Shown: in pieces, positions 1 to 12,067 of the stretch
How positions within the stretch are numbered: the stretch's first letter is position 1
Layout of the letters: each line of letters starts with the position of its first letter
Assembly (NCBI GenBank): GCA_019454045.1
Contig: SKCR01023792.1
Coordinates: 62,001-126,000, forward strand
DNA length: 64,000 nt
Direction: 5' to 3'
Source: Zanthoxylum bungeanum
Lineage: Eukaryota; Streptophyta; Magnoliopsida; Sapindales; Rutaceae
Notes under the pieces: model-generated
Seen by the model: only the letters and a program-made list of their open reading frames with translations
The model's database searches: none
What the model was told of the DNA's origin: nothing
Position numbers and translations under genes: made by a program

Positions 1-2444
1 CAAGTTAGGTTTAAGCCAAATGGATTGGATCCAATTGGGCCCAAAACCATATCCATAAAGCCCAAATACGACTAATGGACCTTTAAAGTTTAATTGGGCC
101 TAATGGGCCAAAAGTGATTTCTGGGCTTATGGGGTAACTCCCGGATTGGATTTTGGTTATTCGGTTTGACCCGAGTTGAACAAAAGTCCACGCCTCAAGA
201 AATTAATTAAAAGCCCATTGGACTTTAATTAAATTGACGTTGGATGTTAATTGGGCTTTGAGACCCGTAACGATTAAATTTGGAATTTAAATCGTAAAAG
301 GTTTATTAATAAAGTGTAGTATTTAATTTGGAATTAAATAGCGAATTAGAATTATAAAAAATTGAATTGGATTTAATTTTGTAGTTTAATTTAATTCGTG
401 AATTCGTACTTTGAGTACTTATTCGCAAAACGAGTTTGACTCGAGCAAAATCAAATCGTTGTTTGAACATTGGATGATCACTAATTATCAGATTAATTAA
501 TTTGATTAGATTGATTTATAACATGTTTGTGTGAATACATGGTTGAGATGCATGAATAATGTATATCGGATGGATATGAGATGGGTGAGACAATTTTAGA
601 AATTGTTGTAATAAATTTGATATATTAATTAGACCTACGTGTCCAGCCTTATCACCTCCATAATCTTTGTATTTTCTTCTCACCTATTCCCCTCAATGTA
701 AATGAGGTTTCTTTAGAAGTGTAGTGTAACAGGTAGAAGTAATACATGTGCTAGCGGGAGAGAGAAAGGGAGAGATTTGATCTAGGATCAATGTGTAAAG
801 TATCCATCCGCATATCATTTTATTTATTATACGCGCTTTATTATATGTTTAGAATGCATGTTTAAGGGTGTATGATGATGAGACCTTAACAAAGATAATA
901 AATTGGTTGCCAATTTGCACTCGAAAAACCCTCGCAAAATATTAAGCGTCTTTCATTCCATTGAGTGATTCTCACTCAAGATCCGAGACTGGCATTGGCT
1001 TGTTGGCCAAAGTCAAGGCCTTTGTCCGTCGAGGATGTGTTTGAATCACAAAGGCTTTGTTCCATATCAGTGTCTTGTCCAAGTTGTGGTTTGTTGGCCA
1101 AAGTCAAGACCACTTCTTGTCCATCGACATTGATTATGAAGCTTTCCATGGTCAATGGGTCGCGCTTAACTGGGTTCACTAAGTTTGTTGTGCCAAAGCC
1201 AAGGCTTAATTGATTCAGAGGAAAAAGTTTTTCCTCTGAATCAACTAAGCCTTGGCTTTGGCACAACAAACTTAGTGATCTCAGTTAAGCGCGACCCATT
1301 GACCATGGAAAGCTTCGTAATCAATGTCGATGGACAAGAAGTGGTCTTGACTTTGGCCAACAAACCACAACTTGGACAAGACACTGATATGGAACAAAGC
1401 CTTCGTGATTCAAACACATCCTCGACGGACAAATGCCTTGACTTTGGCCAAAAAGCCAATGCCAGTCTCGGATCTTGAGTGAGAATCACTCAATGGAAGG
1501 AAAGACGCTTAATATATTGCGAGGGTTTTTCGCGTGCAAATTGGCAACCACTTTATTATCTTTGTTAAGGTCTCATCATCATACACCCTTAAACATGAAT
1601 TCTAAACACATAATAAAGCACGTATAATAAATAATAATGATATGCGGATGGATACTTTACACATTGATCTTAGATCAAATCTCTCCATTTCTCTCTCCCG
1701 CTAGCACATGTATTACTTCTACCCGTTACACTACACTTCTAAAGAAACCTCATTTACATTGAGGGGAATAGGTGAGAAGAAAATACAAAGAATATGGAGG
1801 TGATAAGGCTGGACACGCAGGTTCAATTAATAAATCAAATTTATTACAACAATTTCTAAAATTGCCCCACCAATCTGATATACATTATTCATGCATCACA
1901 ACCATGTATTCACACAAGCATGTTATCAATCAATCTAATCAAATTAATTAATCTGATAATTAGTGATCATCCAATGTTCAAACAACGATTTGATTTTGCG
2001 TGAGTCAAACTCGTTTTGCGAATAAGTACTCAAAGTACGAATTCTCGAATTAAATTAAACAAGATAATTAAATCCAATTCAATATGCATTTAATTCTAAT
2101 TCACTTATTTAATTCCAAATTAAATATTACACTTTATTAATAAACCTTTACGACTTAAATTCTAAATTTAATCGTTACGGGTCTCAAAGCCCGATTAACG
2201 TCCAACGTCAATTTAATTAAAGTCCAATGGGCTTTTAATTAATTTCTTAAGGCGTGGACTTTTGGTAAACTCGGGTCAAACTGAATAACCAAAATCCAAT
2301 CCGGGAGTTACCCCATAAGCCTAGAAATCAATTTAGGCCCATTAGGCCCAATTAAACTTTAAAGGTCCATTAGTCACATTTGGGCTTTATGGATGCGGTT
2401 TTGGGCCCAATTGGATCCAATCCATTTGGCATAAACCTAACTTG
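1..2444. repeat. Large inverted repeat (palindrome) of family A leader sequence
   Basis: Positions 1-1226 are the reverse complement of 1228-2444, with one base (1227) between the arms. The centre reads GAGGAAAAA g TTTTTCCTC. In the innermost 266 bases I count about seven differences, so the arms are roughly 97 percent identical; a few small indels appear further out. The right arm continues through a primer binding site into a family A LTR at 3018. The left arm runs off the window, so the true length is unknown. The sequence matches the 5' leader of the A elements at 7660-9440, 36540-38290 and 58565-60370, where the region is not inverted. Confidence 0.93.
1185..1478 (+). other. Conserved leader ORF of family A, about 90 codons (right palindrome arm)
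   Basis: This 97-codon open frame has a mirror copy at 976-1269 on the minus strand because it lies across the palindrome centre. The peptide shares long stretches (for example LGFGTTNLV, INVDGQEVVLTLANK, LGQDTDMEQS) with frames at 7640-7918 and 58562-58822. I recognise no domain. The host elements are transcribed from the minus strand, so this frame is antisense to them. The opposite strand is also open here (1241-1489). It may be a real antisense product, or it may only look coding because the leader is well conserved. Confidence 0.35.
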
Positions 2445-3017
2445 GTACAACCAAGCCCAATTAGCCCAATAACAACATAACAAGCCCAATTCAATTTAAG
2501 GCCCAATTAATTAAATCATAAAAGTCCAATTTCATAATCTAAATAATCCTAAAGTGTATAACACAATTAATCACCCAAATCAATATTTCCAAAACATTAA
2601 TTTATCCAATTAATCATGCTTAATTACATCAATTAGTGTCCAACACATTTTGATCAAAATCAAACCCAAACATGCTTCTTCAATCTCGGCAATCATAGGG
2701 AATTTGTGTCCGATTCGGTTTCAATCCAATTAAATCCACAATCGACATTAAATCAACATTCCCAAATCGTTTCAAGTCATCCAATGATCAACGAAACAAA
2801 ATTACCAAGATTTTAGGGCATACTTGTATTCGGCCAAGCCACAAAATTAGGGGAAATTTGTTCCAAACAATATTTCATCAAATTGATCCAATCAATCATC
2901 AATTAAAACACATTTAAGCTAACTAATTCATCCAATTTCATTATACATGTTCAAAATCAATTTTACCTAAATTTTAAGCCCTAATCATTTTCATGCTCAA
3001 CCTTGCTCTGATACCAT
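2445..3017 (-). mobile_element. 5' leader of family A copia element 1, with tRNA-Met primer binding site
   Basis: This stretch continues the right palindrome arm to the LTR boundary. It is AT-rich, has no credible ORF and aligns with the leaders of the other A elements. At 3005-3016 the plus strand reads GCTCTGATACCA, which on the minus strand is TGGTATCAGAGC, the classic binding site for initiator tRNA-Met. One base separates it from the LTR. The LTR on its right is therefore the 5' LTR of a minus-strand element. Confidence 0.85.
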
Positions 3018-4510
3018 TGTTGGTGTTTGCTAAGGTCCCAAGAACATAAACAAGCATGAAACATGTGTGAATACAAATCAACGAAGTTCCAGAATACTCA
3101 CATCGATCAGTTGAGCGACGCGGAGACGAATAAAAAACTAAAATTCTGCTCGGCAGTGGACTGTCACTGCTCACTGGTTTTTGGCGTCCTCCATGGTTGG
3201 TTTTTGAGCTCCTTCGTCAAGCTCCAAGCTTCGTCAAACGATTCACGGCTCATGGGTGGACTTCCCTATCACCTTCGCATATCTCTCGGAGTGCTAGCTC
3301 TCTTGATTTTGCCACAAAAATCAAGCACTCTTGCTTCCCTTCATTGTCTCGGCATTGTTCAGAAACCATAAGAATTTTCAGCCCCTTGGGCGTGAAAATG
3401 AGAGGAGAGAGGAGGAGAGAAAGTTGTGTGTGTTGTTGAGTCAATTGTGTATCTAATACCAATTTTATTAAAAGTCAAATACCTAAACCAAATAAAGGTA
3501 AATAACATTTAATTAATCCAACAACTCACATCAACCATCACACTTGAGTGTCATACACTCAAACATCAACTCACATCAAGTCACATCAATCAATCAATCA
3601 ATGGTTACATCACTCAAAGTGACATGATTTGACGCTTGATGTGACGCTAGATGCGACTAGCGATTTGACGCTTGATTTGACTTACGTGCCGCATTCGAAT
3701 TCGAAATGCGAATGCGCTCGCAAATAATCTCGGGTTCGGGTTTGCTAATTTCAAATTAACGAATTTTCCGTTGCGACGTAATTAAATGATTACGCCTGGC
3801 GAAGTCACTATTCACGTCGCTAACGAATTAATTCTAAATTAATTCTTTCGCCCGAATTAAAATCTAATTTCAATTCCGCGTCGAAATCTAATTTCGTTTA
3901 ATATATCAAATATATTAATTAATCGATTAATTCCAAATTAATCGTTATCTTTCTTGAATTGATATTTTATCCCAGATAAAATATCTCCGTAATTAATCCC
4001 AGATTAATTTTCTCTCTCATCTAATTAATCCCAAATTAATTAAAAGTGCGAGTCATACGTCATCGGTGAATCTTCGGGAAGCGACCCATGAGATCCCCGG
4101 ATATGTTGGCAGTAAATTCGGTCATCGGACTATCCGAACACGTAAGTACCTCGTACTACGTTTATACCGATTTACAAGACAAGGTTAGCTTCAAGCAAAG
4201 CGCCATGCCTACCCAATTCTCCAGAAATATCCTTACAGTTATAAAGGATCTATATCAGGCGTAGTATACGTAATATTGTGTATGTCGATCCAGTATTGGA
4301 TGATCACGTTCTAGGCCTGGGGCTGGAATTGATACTGTCTCATATCATTCTCAATCCAGGAACTAATCATAGGGACCTCCTATCATTTATATATCTAAGT
4401 GATCTAATCACAAATGATAAGAGTGCAATCTCTTTTGTCACATAGTTAATTTGTACAACAACACTATGATCTGTACAAATAGTGATGCTATGGGTCATAA
4501 TTGTCCAACA
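3018..4510 (-). mobile_element. Family A 5' LTR, internally deleted (copy A1)
   Basis: The LTR begins TGTTGG and ends CCAACA in the window's orientation. It is 1493 bp, against 2077-2078 bp in the complete element at 53025-62458. The missing part lies near 4330, where the text jumps from the segment around GGCCTGGGGCTGG to the terminal TTGATACTGTCTCA segment. It carries the family's palindrome array, including the 11-bp hairpin at 3961-3985. The base pairs right of 4510 begin AAAAT. The matching left target copy would lie outside the window or be lost. Confidence 0.88.
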
Positions 4511-5060
4511 AAAATCGTCAGGATGTTGTAAACATCCTCCAAAAGTTTTCCATTTAAGGAAAGCGATTTTGACGTTCAGCTGCCATATTTCATAAATGAA
4601 ACATGCAGCATTGGCAAGCATTATCCAAATGGACTTAACAATCGCAACGGGTAAAAGGTTTCATCGTAATCGACACAATGTTGATAACGATACCTTTTCG
4701 CTGCAAGCCTAGCTTGGTACGTTGGTATGTTTCCTTCCATGTATGTCTTCCTTGATGACTCATATAGTACCAATAGGCACAATGCCTTCCGGTACAACAA
4801 CCAGTGTCTAAACTCGGTTGGTATACATGGAATCCATTTCGGACTTCATGGCACTTTGCCATAATAGGGAGTCGATACCTTGTATCACTTCCTCATACGT
4901 AGTCAGTTCGTATTCCTCAATAAGATTGACATCTTTACGAGGTGAGATCAGAAACTCATACCTCTCAGGTTGTTTTCTGACTCTCTCTGACTTGCGCGGT
5001 TCTTGTGTATTCGAAGATTATTGGTATAGTTTCATCATTGATGAACTATTTATGTTCCAT
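4511..5060 (-). pseudogene. Degraded copia reverse transcriptase, N-terminal part (element A2)
   Basis: Read on the minus strand, about 4520-4720 gives short blocks typical of the start of a copia reverse transcriptase: a VDYDETF-like motif followed by a weak match to the AAFL/NG segment. The frame is broken by several stops and shifts. The neighbouring 4800-4870 corresponds to the segment before the RT where copia polyproteins read like W...AM..E. The C-terminal RT, the RNase H and the 3' LTR of this element are absent; the A1 LTR abuts the break at 4511. The equivalent place in the complete A element is about 56010. Confidence 0.6.
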
Positions 5061-6420
5061 TAAGGACTCGATGCCTTGAACAGTATTACTCTGATTTTTC
5101 ATCGAGTTTTACTATCCTCCCACTAACCACTGCATATAGGTATTCCTCTTAGGAAAACCGCATGGCGAGCAACAATTACATTGTTCTCTTGTGAGTTGTA
5201 TAAGTACTATACTTTGGTTTCCCTAGGATAACCAATAATTAGACACTTATCCGATTTGGGTTCTAGTTTGGTATCATCCAAATGTATGCCCAGCATTCCC
5301 AAATCTACAGGAATGAGAAAACCTTGTTTCTTTCCTGTTCATATCTAATATGAAATCTCTCTAACAGATTTTTATGGAACCTTATTCAAAATAAGTTTTG
5401 AACTGATTATGCGTATCCGTTGAAGGAAATGGTAGCTCAGAGCGACTCATGATTAACCTTATCATGTCCAACAAAATTTGGTTTCTCGGTTCGGACACAC
5501 CGTCAAATTGACGTGTTCCGGGAATACTCCTCATTGAAAGAATACAATACTCTTTCAAGTATTTGAGAAACTTATTGCTTAAGTATTTTCATCATGGTTT
5601 AACCGTTACGGTATAATAGTTTAGCCGGTCTGTCTGTCTACTTCGTGTCGAAACTCATTGAAAGTTTCTAATCCGTGTTTCACAAGAAACACATAACCAT
5701 AACGCAATGCCACATCCATAAAGGTTACGAAGTATTCATATCCACCTCTAGCCTAGCTAGATATGGGCCCACTTACGTCACTATGAACGAGGGCTAACAG
5801 ATTGGTGGCACTTGTACTTTTACCAAGTAAAAGGTGTTTTAGGCACTTTGCCCAATAAACTAGATTCGTAGACATTATTCGAATAGAATCAAATCCGTCC
5901 TAGTATTTACTCTTCAAAAGTGTGGATATACGAGTCTTGTTAATTGTGTCCCAGACAACAATGCCACTTATAAGTCTCAACTGATTAATTCAGTTTGAGC
6001 TAATTGTTTGTCATGTTATACGTTTGAGATTTATTTATATTCAAAATATAAATACTGTTATTCACATCTAATGTGTTTATCTCAATATCATCTTTATAAA
6101 ATAAAACACTTTAGTGTTCTAGAATATAAAGGTATACCCGTAACGGGTTAAACCCTGATATAGAGATAATGTTTCTAGTCAAAATAGTTACATTCTAACA
6201 GTTTCCTAATTTAAGTACACACCCTAAGGGTAGTTCCTAAACTTATGTATCTACGGTTAAAACAGCGACTCTCGTCCCGTTTCCAATTCACAGATAAATC
6301 TCAACTGAAGTCAGTATCCTGCTTACCAGCAGATTTTGCACATTAATGCATATTTATGTACCACATCCATTATCTAAAATCCAATTTTAATACTAGTAGC
6401 GAATATGTTTATAACAAACA
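5061..6420 (-). pseudogene. Degraded copia integrase region (element A2)
   Basis: The minus strand contains scattered remnants of a copia integrase, mirrored almost block for block by 56160-57400 in the complete A element. Around 5735-5790 it gives the ARGGYEYF-type segment of the integrase core, with a stop just before it. No open frame longer than about 80 codons remains, so the product is certainly dead. The assignment rests on this short motif, on position between RT and gag, and on colinearity with the other copy. Confidence 0.5.
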
Positions 6421-6720
6421 TATTTGAAGCCGGAGCCTTGCACCTTCTTTAATTCCTTCATGTCTTCCTTGTCCATACGGCAGTCACGCTTCAGTGACCC
6501 CGTTTGCCATAGTTTAGGCAGATATCTTGGGATATGTCATTTTTCTTCCCAGAAGATTATAATGATTTTGCCTTTGCCCATTTTCCACACCCCATAAGCC
6601 TTTAGCCAAGCTTTGGCCAACTGAGATGTCGAAGTAAGATGCACCTTGCGCTTCTTGCCCTATTGCAAACTTTGGCTTTGTCTCATTGAGTATAGCCATT
6701 AACTCTCCAAGAGTTTTCTA
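6421..6720 (-). pseudogene. Degraded copia gag, zinc-knuckle region (element A2)
   Basis: The open stretch 6514-6699 on the minus strand carries the block MAILNETKPKFAIGQEAQGA, which aligns with the 57424-57774 frame of the complete A element. It should be the C-terminal nucleocapsid region of Gag; the copy at 57424-57774 still shows the KGHISKC half of a CCHC knuckle. The knuckle is lost here by a frameshift. Gag would package the element RNA in cytoplasmic particles. Confidence 0.5.
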
Positions 6721-7059
6721 TTGCAATTAGTTCTTCTAAGATCTTAGGATAGATCTATGAAGATCCTTCAATTTCAATATCATACTATAAGGATCTAATC
6801 CTTAGTTCTGACTAAGAAATTAATGAGTCTTTGCGGCAAGCATAATGGATTAAGCACTAAAGTTATCATCACATAAATATTCCAAATATCATGTTCTACT
6901 ATTTGCTCACCTCCGGGATTAGGCTCGAGATGTCACTATATCAAATAAAGTAACTTCTCGGTTACCAGGACTATCCTGAGATTTTATTCCCAATTTGAAA
7001 ATTAAAGTCATTTAAATACATTTTTCACCCAGGATTATGTTTTAAACACTAATCTTTCA

Positions 7060-7290
7060 TTTATCTTGATTCCAATAGTCCAACTATCGAATCAACGATT
7101 TTAGGTACTATTGATTATAATGATTACCATAGTCTAACTATATAATCAACTATAATTTAATTGGTTAAATTCAATTATATTGATTACTATAATCCAATTA
7201 TAAAATCAACTATTAATTGAAATGGTTAATTCAAATATATTGATTACTATAATCCAATTATATAATCAACTATAAATGAAATAGTTTGAA
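7060..7290. repeat. AT-rich tandem repeat of about 60 bp
   Basis: Three to four imperfect units run through this stretch. Each contains ATTGATTACTATAATCCAAT followed by TATA/AATCAACTAT. The complete A element has only about two units at the same place (58090-58190), so the array has changed length between copies. The surrounding 6720-7640 holds no gene; it is AT-rich element sequence between gag and the leader ORF. Confidence 0.75.
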
Positions 7291-7639
7291 TACAGTACAA
7301 CTGTTTAATTTAAAACAACGTTTTAATATTAGTCTAACTAATATATATTAATTATTTGACGAAAAATTTGAAATGAGCGCGTATTGCAAGTAACTAAACG
7401 AATATTGCAAATTTAATACTTGCCTCCCACTATTTTTCGGCGAGCCTCTAACCTTCTGTGGAGTACTCGGGAAACCTTGTTTCCTATTGGGCTAGGATCC
7501 CGTTAAATAACACACAATCTTGACTTTGGCCAACAAATTGTATGATAATTAACTAGGTAGATCTCTAAAATCAATTGGATCCCATCCAATTCCTAGATCC
7601 AGTAGGTGGACATCCAAGTCCGAAACATATATCTTATAT

Positions 7640-7918
7640 ATGCCAATATCCAATATATTCCCTAACCTTTTTCCTCTGAATCAACTAAGCCTTGGCTTTG
7701 GCACAACAAACTCAGTGATCCCAGTTAAGTGGAACACATTGACTATGGAAAGCTTCGTAATCAATGTCGATGGACAAGAATTGATCTTGACTTTGGCCAA
7801 CAAATCACAACTTGGACAAGACACCGATATGGAACAAAGCCTTCATGATTCAAACACATCCGCGACGGACAAAGGTCTTGACTTTGGCCAACAAACCAGT
7901 GCCAGTCTTGGATCTTAA
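7640..7918 (+). other. Conserved leader ORF of family A (copy in element A2)
   Basis: This 92-codon frame aligns end to end with the ORFs at 1185-1478 and 58562-58822, sharing LNQLSLGFGTTN, INVDGQE and LGQDTDMEQS. In this copy the plus-strand frame is intact while the minus-strand frame is cut by a stop. That slightly favours the plus strand as the maintained one, although the element itself reads on the minus strand. The motif CTTGACTTTGGCCAACAAA occurs inside it twice and again at about 7521. No family is recognised. Confidence 0.35.
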
Positions 7919-9455
7919 GTAAGAATCACTCAATGGAATGAAAAACGCTTAATATGTATTGAGGGTTTTTCGCGTAATTGGCAACCAATTAATTATCTTT
8001 GTTAAGGTTTTATCATCATACACCCTTAAACATGCATTCTAAACACATAATAAGGCGCGTATAAATAAAATAATAATGATATACGGATGGATACTTAAAC
8101 ACATTGTTCCTAGAACAAATCTCTTCATTTCCTCTCTCCCGCTAGCACAAGTATTACTTCTACCCGATTACATAACACTTCTAAAGAAACCTCATTTACA
8201 TTGACGGGAATAGGTGAGAAGAGAAATACACAGAGTCAAGAGGTAATAGGCTGGACACGCAGGTCCAATTAATAAATTCTAAATTTATTACAACAATTTC
8301 CAAAATTGCCCTCACCCATCTAATATCCATCCGATATGCATTATTCATACATCGCATCCATGTATTCACACAAGCATGTTATCAATCAATCTAATCCAAT
8401 TAATTAATCTGAAAATTAATGACCATCCAATGTTCAAACAACGATTTGATTTTGCGCGAGTCAAACTCATTTTAAGAATAAGTACTGAAAGTACGAATTC
8501 ACGAATTATATTAAACTACAACATTAAATCCAATTTAATTTGTATTTAATACTAATTCATTATTTAATTCTAAATTGAATATTTACAGTTTTTAATGTGC
8601 CTTTACGACTTAGATTCTAAATCTAATCGTTTCGGGTCTCAAAGCCCGATTAACATCCAATGTTAATTTGATTAAAGTCCAATGGGCTTTTAATTAATTT
8701 CATAAGGCATGAACTTTTGGTCAATATGGGTCAAACCCAAATACCAAAGCCCATTTAAGGAATCACCCTTATTTGCCAAGAAACCAATTTAGGCCCATTA
8801 GGCCCAATTAAAACATTAAAGGTCCATTAGTCATATTTGGACTTTGGGCCCAATTGGATCCAACCAATTAGCCTAAACCAAACTTGACCCAACCAAGCCC
8901 ATTAAGCCAAATTACAACTTTACAAGCCCAATTCCAAATTTGGCCCAATTAATTAAATTACCAAAATTCCAAATTTCATAATTTAATTAACCTAAAGTGT
9001 ATGCCATAATTAATTAACTAAATTAACATTTCCAAAACACTAATTTACTCAATTAATTATTCTCATTATCATCAACACATGTCCAACACATTTGAATCAA
9101 AAAATCATATCAATTTACATGCTTATAGTCACGGCAGTGGTAGGGATTTCTTTGTCCGATTCGGTTTTAATCCAATTAAATCCTAAATCAACATTACCCA
9201 AGTGATTTCAACTCATCCAATGATTAAAAACACAAAAATCACCATGACATTTTAGGGCATCAAGATTCGGCCAAGCCTAAATTTTGGGGAAAAAATTGAT
9301 CCAATCCATTTTTCACAAAATTGATCACAAACAACTCCAAGTCATCCATTTACAAGCATGCTCAAACAAGTAATTTCACTCAAACATGCTTAAATCCAAT
9401 TTACCCAAATTTTACCCTAATCAAATTTCATGCTCAAAATGGCTCAAGATACCAT
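7919..9455 (-). mobile_element. 5' leader and primer binding site of family A element 2
   Basis: This is AT-rich leader without a supportable gene, colinear with 1490-3017 and 58834-60380. It ends in a mutated tRNA-Met primer site: the plus strand reads GCTCAAGATACCA at about 9442-9454 where an intact copy reads GCTCTGATACCA. The small frames at 9321-9548 and 9619-9968 are not conserved between copies, so I do not count them as genes. Confidence 0.75.
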
Positions 9456-10687
9456 TGTTGGGTTTCTAGGTTAGTCCCAAGGATCAATTCAAGCAAAGAA
9501 ATATGTGTGAATACTCAAAGAAGAATGGCGGAATCATACTTACATTGATCGGATTATGCGATGCGAGGAACAACAAAAACTTCTTGGCTCCTTGAGCTCT
9601 CGGCAATAGCCCAAAATTGTGCTCCTCCATTTTCGGTCATGTCCTCCATTGATGCTCCAAGCTCCAAGCTTTGCAAATGGTGATTCCATGCTCACAAGTT
9701 GGTTTCCCTATCACCTTCGGATGACCCTTCATGTGCTAGCAATGGAAAAATTGCCACAATCTTTCCTTGTTCTTCTTCTATGTCTCGGCCAAGCAAGAAA
9801 TGAGAAGAAAAATGGCATCAAAATCCGAATGGGAGAAAAGGGAAATTTTGGCTCCAAAACCGTGTGAGTGATCAAGAGAGAGAGAGAGAAATTTTGTTGT
9901 GTATATGGTTTTAATTTTCCAAAAATCAAATACCAAAAACAATTACCAATTATCCAATAAAGGTACAAGACTTAAAGTCTTCAACCACCTCCATCAATCA
10001 ATAGTGACATGTTGTCAATCACTCAAAGTGACTAGACATCACATCAATCAAAGTGACTAATGATTTGACGATTGGTGTGACTTGTGGGCCGCACTTGAAT
10101 TCGAAATACGAGTGCGCCCGCAAACACTCCCGGGCTCAGGTTCCCTAATTCCGAATTAACGAATTTTCCGTTTTGACGTAATTAAATCAAATTTAATTAA
10201 ATAATTGTGCCTAGCAAAATTACTATTCACGTCGCTAACGAATTAATTCTAAATTAACTCGTTCGCCCGAATTAAAATCTAATTTTAATTCCGCGTCGAA
10301 ATCCAATTTCGTATAATATATCGAATATATTATTTTATCGATTAATTCCAAATTAACCGTTCTCTCTCTTTAAATGATATTTTATCCCAGATAAAATATC
10401 TCCGCAATTAATCCTAGATTAATATTCTCTCTCATCTAATTAATCACAGATTAATAAAGTGCGAGTCATACGTCATCGGTGAATCTTCGGGAAGCGACCC
10501 ATGAGATCCTCGGATATGTTGGTAGTAAATCCGGTCGTCGGACTATCCGAACACGTACGTACCTAGTACTACGTTTTTACCGATTTACAAGACATGGTTG
10601 GCTTCTAGCAAAGCACCGTGCCTACCGAATTCTCCAAAAATATTCTTACTGGAATATGTGATCTATATCAGGCGTAGTATACGTAGT
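9456..10687 (-). mobile_element. Family A 5' LTR, truncated (copy A2)
   Basis: The LTR starts TGTTGGG next to the primer site and stays colinear with the other A LTRs until about 10687. There the shared text ending GGCGTAGTATACGTAGTA changes abruptly into copia pre-integrase sequence. The missing part is the transcriptional start half of the LTR (U3), so the copy cannot be active. The 11-bp hairpin GATATTTTATC, loop CCA, and its complement lies at 10376-10400. Confidence 0.85.
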
Positions 10688-12067
10688 AAAAGGTCTCTTG
10701 GTCATTTTTCCTTCTAAACAGGATTCGCAGACTGGTAAAGTTCTGAACTTTAACTGGTTTAAGGCTCCGTTCTTTATCAATATGTCTATCCGGTCAAGGT
10801 TGATATAACCAAGTCTAAGATGCTAAAGATATGTGTCATCGTGAGAAATATTTGGCCGTTTAGTTTTAGGTTTCTCAACTTTAAACATTTCAGCCTTGAG
10901 CATTGACCTATGTGTTAACGGTATTAACACATATAAGTTATTTTCTGAGTTTCCTATGCATATGGTCAATCCATTCCTACCAATAATAACTAAATTGCTA
11001 TTAAAAGAAACTGAATAACCATCATCCAAAAGTTTAGAAATAGAAATCAAATTCCTGTGAAATTCAGGAATTAATAACAAATCGTTCAAATTTAAATAAC
11101 TATTATTTGTGAAATTTAAAATGGAAACTCCCACTGCTCTTGCTGAAACGACATCCCTTGTCCCGACCCTCATGGTGTAGTCACTTTCAGCAAGGTCCCT
11201 TCATGAATCATGTAGCTGCAAAGAAGAACAAACATGGTTAGTGGCTCCGGAGTCAACAATCCAGGCGGATTTATCATCCTCCACTAATAGAGATTTGATA
11301 ACGAGTAAATCATATTTACCTATTTCTTTTTTCTCCTTCATCTCAGTAAGGTATTTAGGGAAATTCCTTTTCCAATACCCATTCTTGTTGCAGTGGAAAC
11401 ATTTTCCCTTGGGCTTGGAATCCTTGGAGCCTTTCTTATTATTCTTCTTCTTTATGGGCTTTGCCTTAGCCTTCCCAATGCTATTCTTCTTTATATTTGT
11501 AGATTTAAAAGACTCGGAAACATTTGCCTCAGCACCGGACTTACGAGGATCCACAAGCAATGACTCGTAATGGGTGAGCTCATTAAGCAGTTGGGTCAAA
11601 GTAAAAGTCAACTTGTTAATAACATAGTTGCTTTTAAACTACAGGAAACTCTTCGGAAGAGTTTCCATAATCATGGTCACCTGGCTACGCTTGTCAATAC
11701 GAGCTTCATGGGTTTTAGTAGTGTTGAGATAGGTCATCATCTTCAAGATGTGCTCTCGGACTGATGTCATATCCTTCATCCTAGCAGTCATCGTTGAGAC
11801 CATGGCCTCATGACATTGACGCTCCGAAAGCTTCCCAAACATGCCCTGCAATAACTCCATCATCTGAGATGCTAAAGCCATAGGTTCATGCTTTGCAGCA
11901 AGAACCTCAGACATCTCTGCTAGCAAGTAGCAACAGACTTTCTCATTCGCTGCGACGCATTTCTTGTAGGTATCGCGCACATCTTGGCCAACATTTCTGG
12001 CCGGCTCGGGATGACTCTCCTCCGTCAGGACAAACTTCAGGTCTTCGCAGACCAGGATATCGTTCAT
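10688..12067 (-). pseudogene. gag-pol: Copia gag-protease-pre-integrase, broken (element 3)
   Basis: One minus-strand frame runs from an ATG at 12067 to the truncation at 10688, interrupted by stops at about 11639, 11201 and 10823. The first block (11639-12067, 142 codons) has the usual copia Gag start MNDILVCEDL and a KANEK-like helix region. The second (11201-11611) has a decayed zinc knuckle CFHCNKNGYWKRNF, where the histidine is Tyr and the last cysteine Phe, then a protease with WIVDSGATNHVC and its catalytic Asp. The third (10823-11173) is the linker into the pre-integrase domain. Integrase, RT and RNase H are lost at the junction with LTR A2. The stop at 11639 is a TAG where the family usually has Gln, which suggests C-to-T decay. 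Confidence 0.88.

Noticed and set aside
1..2444. Palindrome as a simple sequencing fold-back artefact
   Set aside because: The arms differ by several substitutions and small indels, which a verbatim fold-back read would not give. Misassembly is still possible and is listed as a check.
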